This document shows positions 56,200 through 64,000 of a stretch of DNA of 64,000 nt, one piece after another. A program made the position numbers and the translations under genes. Position 1 is the stretch's first letter; each line of letters opens with the position of its first letter. The notes beneath the pieces were generated by a model, which was given only the letters and a program-made list of their open reading frames with translations, searched no databases and had not been told where the DNA came from. This stretch comes from Blasia pusilla (taxonomy: Eukaryota; Marchantiophyta; Marchantiopsida; Blasiales), in contig CM114272.1 in NCBI GenBank assembly GCA_050084515.1, positions 41,602,001 to 41,666,000 of the forward strand. Direction: 5' to 3'.

Positions 56200-57620
56200 C
56201 ACGATGGAGACTTGGGAGCCATATATGGGCCCTAAGTTGACAAGAGGAGAGCGGAGTCGGAAACACCAATTCCTTAGGAGTTATAAGAGTTGTTTTGCAT
56301 TTAGTATGCATGATTTGGGTACGCTGTAGGGTCTAGGGATCCGCATTGAGTTGTAGAGTGACTTGCCGATCTTCTGACGACCCTACAAGTACAGTAACAT
56401 GGAGAGGACTCTAATTCAGAGTAGGAGCCATGACTTAGTTGGAGCATGACTAGTGGAGATGTCGCATGGAGGGTATGCATTTGCCAATATCATGCCCACC
56501 AAGAAGGATGTGCATGGCAACTTGACGGATAGGTGGATGTGTGGAGATTACCGACCTATCAATCGGTAGACAAAGTCCAATAAGAGGACATCTTTGATAC
56601 GATTAGGTATGCAAAGGTCTTTAATTCATTGGATTTGCGAGCCGAATACTATCAGCTGCCTATCAGATTGGAGGACAGGCAGAAGACGGCATTTTGGGGC
56701 ATCGATCCTCACGGGAAAGATTTTTTTGCACCAGTGGCAGTTCTTACCATTCAGGTTAAGGAATGCCCCGGATGAGTTTCATAGGGTCATGGATAGGATC
56801 TTGGCAGGTCTGGATTTTGCTAGGTGTTATATTGATGACATCGTAGTCTTTAGCGCCACTATTGAGGAGCATGAGCAACATCTAGAGGAGGTGTTTTGAA
56901 GATCGCAGTTACATGGGCTGAAGCTACATCTAGGCAAGTGCAAGTTCTTCTACGACCAGATTGAGTACTTGGATCATACAATATATCCGGGGCGCCTTGG
57001 TGTGCAACACACAAAGGTAGAGGCTATTTCACATATTCCACGCCCTACAGATGTGAGTCGAGTTTGTGCATTCATGGGATTGGTGAACTTCTATCGACGG
57101 TACGTCAAGGGTTTCTGTTCGATTGCAAAGTCGCTAACCTTGATGACCAAGATGGATCAGAAGTGGCACTGGGGGGATGAGCAAGAGAGAGCATTTTAGA
57201 TGTTCAAGGACAGATTGACGTCCCCGCCCATATTGAGGAGACCGATCAAGGGGCGTCCTTTCCAATTGTATACCAATTGGAGCATGTTGGGGCTTGGAGC
57301 CGTGCTCACCCAGCATCACGATGATGATAGAGAGTTTGTGGTGGACTACGCTAGTTGCTCGAACAACATTGTAGAGGCAAAGTATAGCTCGTATGAGGAT
57401 GAGTGCTTGGCTGCAGTATGGGCTGTCGCACATTTTAGATGTTATCTCTTCGGCAATCCCTTTAACCATCAATACTGATCATCAGCCATTTAAGTGGTTG
57501 ATGGAGTCTGACAAGCTTACAGGGAAGCTTGCGGGGTGGGCTCTTTTGTTGCAAGAGTATGACTTCCAAGTGATGCATAGACTTGGGAAGCTCAACCAAG
57601 ATGCAGATGGCGAACCTATG
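56200..57620 (+). pseudogene. Reverse transcriptase and RNase H (copy B)
   Basis: The frame METWEPYMGPKLTR-type linker is followed by damaged RT blocks. Clear parts are HGKDFFAPVAVL-type sequence near 56715 (frameshifted), NAPDEFHRVMDRILAGL, YIDDIVVF near 56830, KLHLGKCKFFYDQIEYL and RAFMGLVNFYRRYVKGF-like thumb residues, then RNase H (MLGLGAVLTQHHDDDREF, YEDECLAAVWAV, NTDHQPFKWLMES). Stops lie at about 56580, 56897 and 57197, and there is a frameshift near 57470. It ends at LNQDADG, where the deletion to the integrase tail begins. Confidence 0.8.
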
Positions 57621-57659
57621 CCTGAGTTGGCGAGATGCGACTGGAGCTCGTTGGTATGG

Positions 57660-58134
57660 TTTACTTGCGGCCATTTGTTGAGATGTTGGTGAGGTGTTGA
57701 ACCTTGATGACCTTGATGTATGGATGCAAGCATGTTCTGAGAGGGCTAAGTTGTTTTGGAGAGTGATGCCAATGATGTTTGAGAACTTGGCGATTGCGCA
57801 ACATCGGGATACGTTGAGGTATGCGACTATTTGGGGAGGTGGTTATCGACCTACTATCCAGAGGTTTCATCAAGGAGACTATGTCTACATGTAGCACACG
57901 GCATCCACGAGATTGGAGGTGACTGCAAGGCGGACCATCTTGAGAGTGCGTGAGGTTTTGCCATCCGGTGTTCTCTTGTTGGAGGGACGCGATGTTATGG
58001 TTTGGAAGGACCATGTGCATAACTGTGCGCCATGTCATCTTCCAAAAATTGACAATACAATTGATGCAAGCTTAGCAATAGTTCCTGTAGGGTTGCGGTG
58101 TATGTTGTGTGGTTTCGCCCGTGGTGCATCCACT
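57660..58134 (+). pseudogene. Integrase tail and start of PHD finger (copy B)
   Basis: The frame ENLAIAQHRDTLRYATIWGG, VTARRTILRVREVLPSGVLL and DHVHNCAPCHLPK matches the integrase C-terminal domain of A and C. A TAG lies near 57892. LRCMLCGFARGAST gives the first Cys pair of the PHD finger, and the copy then stops at the junction with the inverted gag fragment. B therefore keeps the first zinc ligand that A has lost. Confidence 0.78.
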
Positions 58135-58610
58135 GGTCCACCTCTACCACCCCTACCACCTCTACCACCTCGGCCTCTCGGAGCTACTCCACCACGGCCA
58201 CGGCCTGATCTCAACTCTGGATGAAGATCAAAGCAATGCTCTCGAGGATGACCTAGTCTCCCGCAATGATCACACTGAGTTGGGGCCGACTGAGGCCCAT
58301 CCTCCAAAGTCCGTCTCCCATCCTCTTGGGGACAAAACTTCCTAACATGATCACCTCCACATGTCCAACATGACTGTCCTTGCTGCGGGGCAGCAAATGA
58401 AGGCAATGGTCTCTGCAAAAATGTCCCTCTAGGACTTGACAGAGGTCGCGTGTACCCCCCACGACTCCCACTACTACTACCACCACCACTACTACGAGAT
58501 TGTGAGGTGGGCGGCTGAACACGAGAAGTAGTAGTTGTATCCCTACTGAATGCGGATGTCACCACTCTCTCCTTCACCATGTTAAGCTACGTGAAAGACC
58601 TACTGTCATA
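58135..58610 (-). pseudogene. gag C-terminal fragment with two zinc knuckles
   Basis: On the minus strand from about 58610: a short helix (LNMVKERVVTSAFSRD), a Ser/Gly/Arg-rich stretch, then CWTCGGDHVRKFC and CDHCGRLGHPREHC. The second is a perfect CX2CX4HX4C zinc knuckle of the retrotransposon nucleocapsid type; the first is a shortened variant. FDLHPELR follows, as in copy D (FNLYPELG), showing the same family, then a GRGG-rich RNA-binding tail. The fragment is cut at 58134, where sequence continues as copy B antisense. It lies directly after the LTR of copy C, out of normal element order. Confidence 0.78.
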
Positions 58611-59057
58611 AAACACGTTTACAATCACATACAATCAAGCCAAACCCACTCCATGATGGGAGAATCTAGGTCGAAGCTTGCGGGAAACACCATAGCCAAG
58701 AGCTCTACTCACTACCAAGGCTAACTCCCAACGCAACAGGCTCAACTCAAAGAACTGACTGTTCTTTGAGTGCACTCCACCTTATATCCTCCAACCTAAG
58801 AGCGGGCTCTACTGGGAAACTCACCCCCAACTGAGTAAACCCCAACCCTATGTATGGAACCGCATCTCTACCAAGCCACTACCGTCCTACATAAGGAATG
58901 ACCTCTACTAGCACACTATACTCTACGACATAATCCGTATGGTCATGACAGCTGTCGTGCGAATCCACATCGTCATATAACATACATCGCTGACATACCA
59001 TACTCACATACATACATAACATAGACGAGAGTATCCACAAACACAAGTGTACCACAA
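58611..59057 (-). repeat. LTR of copy C (truncated)
   Basis: On the minus strand the polypurine tract TTAGGGGGGC (59070-59061) is followed by TTGTGGTACACTTGTG at 59057. The next part GCGATGTATGTTATATGACGATGTGGATTCGCACGACA is recognisably the LTR head seen in copy A. GGATATAAG (58789-58781) is a likely TATA element. Right after it is a perfect 10-bp inverted repeat, CTCAAAGAAC/GTTCTTTGAG with a 5-nt loop (58746-58770). The far end is not clear and merges into the gag fragment. Confidence 0.7.
58746..58789 (-). promoter_or_regulatory. LTR TATA element with adjacent 10-bp hairpin
   Basis: TATAAG (58786-58781) is followed 11 bases later by CTCAAAGAAC-AGTCA-GTTCTTTGAG. The hairpin would lie near the 5' end of the transcript and at the end of R, a place where retroelements often have structured RNA. 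Confidence 0.5.
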
Positions 59058-59230
59058 CTCGCCCCCCTAACTGGCGGTTAGGTCCCTCTAACTCCCAGGT
59101 AGCCCTATACACTACTACATGCTATACACCTTCTTGGGTGCCCGAATCAGAAGGTCGGGTGCTAGGTTGCCCCATTGTTAGTCGCACATCTGTAATCCAT
59201 ATCATGCAAAGATCAAGTCATCTACCTCTC

Positions 59231-59377
59231 CTAAGTACATTGAGGACAAACCCACCTTCCAGTAGGAACAACATCCAAACGTGGAGTCAAACACATCATG
59301 TGCCAACCCCTAGAACACCGATCACACACCAACATACGGGCTGCGTTACCAGCAGACCCACACAACATGCACCTCAA
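59231..59377 (-). pseudogene. PHD finger, all eight ligands present (copy C)
   Basis: The last 48 residues of the polyprotein read CMLCGSAGNAARMLVCDRC, SRGWHMMCL and GRWVCPQC. The pattern is C-x2-C-x11-C-x2-C-x4-H-x2-C-x14-C-x2-C with Trp two before the seventh ligand: a canonical C4HC3 PHD finger. It directly follows the integrase CAPCHLPN block in one open frame (59776-59231). In known proteins PHD fingers read unmodified or methylated H3K4; an aromatic cage cannot be judged by eye. The likely role, by analogy with chromoviral chromodomains, is choosing integration sites. It is listed as pseudogene because the whole pol is broken upstream. Confidence 0.88.
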
Positions 59378-60640
59378 GCTAGCATGTATCATGGCTAAGC
59401 TTGGGTCAACAGTACCATCCATATTTGGAAGATGACATGGCGCACAATTACGCACATGGTCCTTCCAAACAACTCCATCACGACCCTCCAACATGAGAAC
59501 TCCAGAAGCTAACACCTCACGCACTCGTAAAATAGTGCGGCCTACCGTCACATCCAACGTTGTCGGGGCAATCTGCTGCAAATAGACATAGTCCCCCACA
59601 TGGAACCTACAAATCGATGGTCGATAACCTCCACCCCGAATGGTTGCATACCGCAACGTATCCCTGTGTTGAGCAATGGCAAGATTCTCAAAGGCTGTTG
59701 GCATAACTCTCCGAAAGAGCTCCGCCCGCTGAGAACACACCCTCATCCACATCTCTGGGTCATCAAGGTTCACCACCTCATTAGACTCCCGACAATTTCT
59801 TTGGCAAGTCCGGATCTCGCCGATAAAGAAAATAAGGTGAGAAGGAAGCCAAGGATGCTTGGCGATCGAACCTATACCCCATGGCTAACCATGGCAAATC
59901 GAATATCCGGTCTCAAGATGCCCTTCAGAGGCCATACTTGCGCAATGCCCTCTTCACCGTCTGAACCACACGCTCAGCCAAACCATCCGCCTCTGGATGA
60001 TCTCGAGACGTGGTCCGATGATCAATCAACGCCTTGTCACACAAGACCTGAAACTCACCCTGAAACTCTGTACCCTGGTCGGTCAACACTTCAGCTGGTG
60101 CACCAAAATGACTAAGCACTCTATCCAGAAACGCATACGCCGTTCCCTCACTTGCCTTGTCCGGTAATGCCACCAACTCAATCCACTTGGAGAAGTGCTC
60201 CACCATCACCAACACATATCGATGATGTCGTACAGTCAACGGTAACGGTCCCGCAAAGTCCACACTCCAACGGTAACCCAACCCCATAATAGGCAAGGGG
60301 TGTAATTGTGGTGTAGGGGCATTAAATGATGCCTCACCGGTCACAAACCATACAACGTGACACCAATCGCTGCTGCACTGAGTATGCATGCCACGCCACC
60401 AACATCGCCAAGGAGTAAGCTATACGTACGCTTTACCCCAAAATGTCCCAACTCCTCATGGGCATGTCGCACAATGCGCTCTCTCTGAGCCAAATGTGGC
60501 ACTACTCGTACTCTACCATCCTCCCACACGCGGAGAATATGTGTTCCCTCCAATCGATACCTCTTAGCACGTTGAAGAACACGGTCTCGCTCCTTGGCAC
60601 TCACTATGCCTGGCACCCCTGGTCTCAGAGGAACTCCAAC
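59378..60640 (-). pseudogene. Integrase (copy C)
   Basis: The N-terminal finger reads HAHEELGHFGVKRTY with both His. The Cys pair region, disrupted near 60390, reads WCHVVWFVTG where A has CMVCDR. The core frame at 60389-59925 holds RWSVDFAGPLP (first Asp), LTDQGTEFQGEF (second Asp) and HPEADGLAERVVQTVK (Glu); Asp-to-Glu spacing is 34 intervening residues, one fewer than the usual 35. After a stop at 59925 and a damaged stretch, ENLAIAQHRDTLRYATIRGG and GRTILRVREVLASGVLML form the C-terminal domain. The catalytic triad is present, but frameshifts and stops prevent a full product. Confidence 0.82.
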
Positions 60641-60768
60641 ACCAACGCATCATCATGAATATCACGCTGATCCGTACCACCATCTCCAACCTTAGGATCT
60701 GAAGGCTGGCCATCTATCCTCTGGACTAGAGTAAGATATCATGTGGTCCTCCATACTAGAGTCCACCC

Positions 60769-62342
60769 CTAACCAACATAAAAGGCGGATGCATGCCAAC
60801 CTGGCACCATCTCCTCATCAACCTCGCCATGCCATCTAGCCCGAGTTGTATCCTCTTGGCTAGTACATGGGTTCCTACTCAACCCATCCAGCATCAAGGT
60901 TGGCAACTCCAGGTCTATGTACCACCTGGAAGTCATACTCCTGTAAGATAAGAGCCCACCGTGCAAGCTTCCTGTAAGCTTGTCCGACTCCATCAACCAC
61001 TTGAGCGGTTGGTGATCAGAATAACAAGGGTAAACGGGTGCCAAACAAGTAACACCTAAAGTGTGCCCTGACCCACACTCTTGGCAAGCACTCTCCCTCA
61101 TATGAACTATAGCGACTCCATTTGCATTATTCGAACGACTTGCATAGGCCACCACAAACTCCATGTGCTCATCATCATGTTGTGTCAACACCGCTCCAAG
61201 TCCCAACCTACTCCAATCAGTGTGTAATTGAAATGGGCGCCCTCTGATAGGTCTCCTCAAGATAGGCGCCGCCACCAACTGGGCCTTAAGCTCCACAAAA
61301 GCTCTCTCCTGATCATCTCCCCAGTGCCACTCTTGATCTGATTTCAGCAATTGGTTCAAAGGCTTTGCCATACCTCTAAATCCCTTCACATACCTCCGAT
61401 AGTAGTTCACCAATCCCATGAATGCTCGAACTCTACTCACATCTATCGGACGCGGAATAAGTGCAATAGCCTCCACCTTTGCTTGCTGAACTCCCAAACC
61501 ACCTGGATAGATCACATGACCCAAGTACTCAACATCCTCATGGAAGAACTTACACTTTCCTGGATGCAACGTAGACCATGAGCTTTCAACCGCTCAAACA
61601 CCATCTGCAAATGTATCTCGATGCTCCTCCACCGTGTTACTGAACACCAAGATATCATCAATGTAACACCAAACAAAATCCAACCCTGCTAGGATCCTGT
61701 CCATCACTCTTTGAAACTCGGTAGGTGCATTCTTCAACCCAAAGGGTAAGAATTTCCATTGGTACAAACAATCCTTGCCATGAGAGTTGACACCCCAAAA
61801 TGCTGTCTTGGCCTTGTCACTCCCGAATCGGCAATTGATGGTATCTGCTCAAGATCCAAAGTACTGAAAATCTTTGCCTGTCCCACCACATCAAAGATCT
61901 CCTCAGGTGTAGGCATGGCATACCTATTGGCCTTGGTTTGCCGATTGATAGGACGGTAATCTCCACACATCCGCCTATCCGTGTAGTTGCCATGCATATC
62001 CTTTTTTAGCAGCATGACGTGGCTGATGCATACTCTCCATGCGACAACTCCACTAATCCAGCCTCCAAAAGGTCCAACGTCCTACTCAATCAAGTCCCTC
62101 TCCATATCACTATATTGATAGGGATGACGGAAGATTGGCGTATCACTAGCCAAATCAATCCGTATACCGGGTCCAACCAGAGAACCCAACTCCTTCATGC
62201 TAAAGGCAAAACAACTCCTATAAGCACGTAGGAACTGTGTCAAGCGTCGTTTCTCACCTCCCGTAAGCTTGGGCCCAAGTAATGGCTCCCAAGTCTCCTC
62301 CTTTGGCATACTAGAGGGAGAGGACGATGCCATTGGTCGCAC
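60769..62342 (-). pseudogene. Reverse transcriptase and RNase H (copy C)
   Basis: The frame at 62342-62082 carries the linker TWEPLLGPKLTGGEKRR and RT entry (GPGIRIDLASDTPIFRHPYQ). Next come DRRMCGDYRPINRQTKANRY and STLDL near 61860. A frameshifted catalytic block with YIDDILVF is at about 61655. A long open frame at 61569-60769 holds KFFHEDVEYLGHVIYP, FMGLVNYYRRYVKGFRG, LGLGAVLTQHDDEHMEF and SDHQPLKWLMESDKLTG. RNase H is damaged in the middle (frameshift around 61130). The frame ends with LDGLSRNPC, the connection to integrase. Residues match copies A and B, while third-base changes are frequent, as expected for a once-coding family. Confidence 0.82.
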
Positions 62343-62584
62343 ATAACCCCCTCACAAGATGATACACCCTTAGCTACACCATCATCGAGCAAATAACTCC
62401 TCCACCAAAGCATGAGCAACCAACTCCACATGCCCAGCCATTACATCCCATCTACTCCAAGGATGCAAAATACTACTCTCCTCGCCCCACCGATGCCTCT
62501 ACCGCCCCGGTAGCCATCGAGCTCATTACAAGGGGTGGAAGACCCATGACATAGTCCGAAGTCGACCTTTGCCGGCCATACCAT

Positions 62585-63640
62585 GACTCAAAATCCAAGT
62601 CAAACAATTAAGGTCCATGGCCCGACCCAACACATGACGTCGTGAAGCCTCGAAATAGAAGCAACGCTGTCACACCAAGAGCAAATCCCATCGCACGCTC
62701 TCTCATCAGCGTTAGGCTCCACCAATCGCCGCACATGAGAATCCCATACAAGCCCCGGACCACCTTCCTGTAGGCATGTGACGAGGAAAACTCACAAATG
62801 TGGGTAGTGCCATCCACGCTGGCCCACATGGTTCACCACCGCCATGGGTGACCGATCAATAACCCTCACCACTTGAGAAAGTCGCCAAGATTCAAGATAC
62901 TATCCACTTTGTAAGGCGAGGATCCCAGACCGCATCATATGCTCGACGAGAACCCCCCTAGGCAACAAGTTTGTCCACCACAAGCGTGGGCGATGTGCAC
63001 GCTGAGCCAACTCGCTGGCAGCATCCAACAACACCGCTGGTCCAATCCAAGACCGCACCTCATGAACACTCGCCATCATCCGCGTCCGAGTGTCACCCAA
63101 CAATGGAACATTCTCCAAAATGTAAGCTAGAGCACGTGCTCGATGAACTGAAGATGTCGTAACACCCGTAACATCTCCCAAAACAATCGAGACCTAAGGT
63201 CATGTAATCCCTCACCACGACCAAAGACGTATGATGACCCGACATGGCCATCCAGCAATCACCAAATCCACAGGACCAATTCTCTCAAGGTCCCGCGCTC
63301 AACAATGCAATGTGTGATGGTAAAGCACGCTGGTACCCACGAATAGCGATGGCGGCAACAACTCAGGATACCTCGCATCAATCGACCAATATGTCGGGAT
63401 GAGACTCTCAGGCCGTCTCATCTCGCTCCACATACACGTATCTCCAAGACAGAATACCGGCTGCAACATCGCACCAAACCAGTGCTAATCCCACCAAAGA
63501 GATCTAACACACAAATGCCCTCCGCGGATCTTGCCATACAATGGGTGTAGTATCCAAAGGGATAACCTAATCTGGGCTGAAGTAGGAGTCCGTGGGGCCT
63601 CCTCTTCCTCGTGAGGTATAATGACCTCACACCAAGCCTC
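62585..63640 (-). pseudogene. DNMT3-like cytosine-5 DNA methyltransferase domain inside pol (copy C)
   Basis: Motif I is ICVLDLFGGISTGL at 63516-63475. Motif IV appears as VIAGWPCRV, keeping the Pro-Cys but frameshifting after it; A has ADGPCQGQSS. The frame at 63181-62900 gives AYILENVPLLGDTRTR (motif VI) and AHRPRLWWTNLLP (motif VIII). Motif X region RAMDLNCLTWIL lies at 62585-62630. Motifs are in canonical order and at the same place between protease and RT as in copy A. Conservation of ENVP, HRPRLWW and the C-terminal block between A and C at protein level supports former selection on the enzyme. Several frameshifts and stops are present. Confidence 0.85.
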
Positions 63641-63839
63641 TTGCACTAGGCGACGCCTCTGCCGTAGTGCACCGCTGAACTCCAAAGTGGCACATCCAAC
63701 GATGAGGATGCCCTTTGCTGCAAAATAGGGACCTCCTCTTCCTCCTCATGCGCAGGAGAATCCATAGCGAAACATTACCCTCAAAAAGTCTCCCTGGCCA
63801 AGTGACTACTCCACTAAAAACCGACCACAGATGCTAACA

Positions 63840-64000
63840 CTTTGTTGGGGAAGACCTCTCGTCGAGCCCCATAAATAAATCTCACAGAACTTGGCTCATA
63901 CGTCCATCCCGGACTGCCAACCAGGTCAGAAGACGCTGTCTCGATCCAAAGTAATCCATCTGAAAACCCATCGGGTACAATCATCGCTCCTCCAATCGGG
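63840..64000 (-). pseudogene. Aspartic protease tail (copy C, partial)
   Basis: The frame entering the window reads GGAMIVPDGFSDGLLWIETA, equivalent to GGAVLYPMGVFLGLL in copy A, followed by a Trp/Tyr-containing tail and a stop near 63810. It is the C-terminal edge of the protease, joined to the methyltransferase region. Confidence 0.5.

Larger units (their letters stand above)
55577..58134 (+). mobile_element. Copy B: truncated and internally deleted member of the DNMT/PHD gypsy family
   Basis: It starts inside the methyltransferase C-terminal region and runs through linker, RT and RNase H. It then jumps at about 57610-57660 from the RNase H end (LNQDADG) to the integrase tail, so the integrase zinc finger and core are deleted. 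It ends inside the PHD finger (CMLCGFARGAST) at about 58134, where an inverted gag fragment begins. There are several stops. Confidence 0.82.
59058..64000 (-). mobile_element. Copy C: Ty3/gypsy element with DNMT3-like methyltransferase and PHD finger (runs off the window)
   Basis: Order on the minus strand: protease tail (from 63999), methyltransferase (about 63640-62585), RT (62340 to about 61330), RNase H (61330-60850), integrase (60640-59925), integrase tail (59890-59380), PHD (59377-59231), polypurine tract (59070-59061), then the LTR. The order is the same as in copy A. Frameshifts and stops are scattered, but integrase catalytic residues, integrase zinc ligands and all eight PHD ligands are kept, so C is the best-preserved copy at its 3' end. 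Confidence 0.85.

Noticed and set aside
1-64000. CRISPR arrays, bacterial operons, rRNA genes
   Set aside because: No direct-repeat/spacer pattern, ribosome-binding-site-led gene chains or rRNA sequence seen; all evidence points to a plant nuclear genome.

Overview
ORGANISM. The window looks like nuclear DNA of a land plant, probably a non-seed plant such as a liverwort or moss. Its intact host genes are a plant-type STT3 with spliceosomal introns, a trihelix transcription factor and a three-helix chloroplast ELIP. The repeats are Ty3/gypsy elements carrying a DNMT3-like methyltransferase; DNMT3-type enzymes are retained in bryophytes and lost or rearranged in flowering plants. The species is an inference.

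LAYOUT. 1-1610: end of an LTR retrotransposon. About 2090-2411: CACTA-type transposon end. 2412-3880: tandem satellite. 4727-7988: two decayed co-oriented genes (RING and kinase-like). 9335-9619: helicase relic. 12416-13147: 5' part of another gypsy element. 13148-23250: mosaic of one gypsy family, with a minus-strand gag-protease deletion derivative (copy D) next to a plus-strand copy A, closed by a tandem LTR array. 23296-24063: Helitron tail. 25738-29584: STT3, six exons. 33607-34890: trihelix factor on the minus strand. About 36000-50000: AT-rich gene desert with foldback elements and strongly decayed transposon fossils. 54024-54767: ELIP on the minus strand. 55577-64000: two more copies of the gypsy family (B on plus, C on minus) plus a gag fragment.

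MAIN RESULT. The gypsy family (copies A-D) can be read as gag, aspartic protease, DNMT3-like cytosine-5 methyltransferase, reverse transcriptase, RNase H, integrase and a C-terminal PHD finger. A chromatin writer is thus embedded between protease and RT, and a chromatin reader sits where chromoviruses carry a chromodomain. The same order is seen in A and C. B keeps the methyltransferase C-terminus, RT and the start of the PHD finger. D has gag and the protease active site. All copies here are broken by stops, frameshifts, truncations or deletions, so this is a fossil cluster of a family whose intact members must be sought elsewhere. Retrotransposon-borne DNMTs are, from memory, known in dinoflagellates and charophyte algae (de Mendoza and colleagues, 2018). 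A land-plant occurrence combined with a PHD finger is the part most likely to be new.

HOST GENES. STT3 is the catalytic subunit of ER oligosaccharyltransferase, the trihelix protein is a nuclear DNA-binding factor, and ELIP is a thylakoid photoprotective protein with G-box/ABRE-like sites upstream. They show no operon-like relationship. Intergenic DNA is mostly transposon debris at different stages of C-to-T decay.
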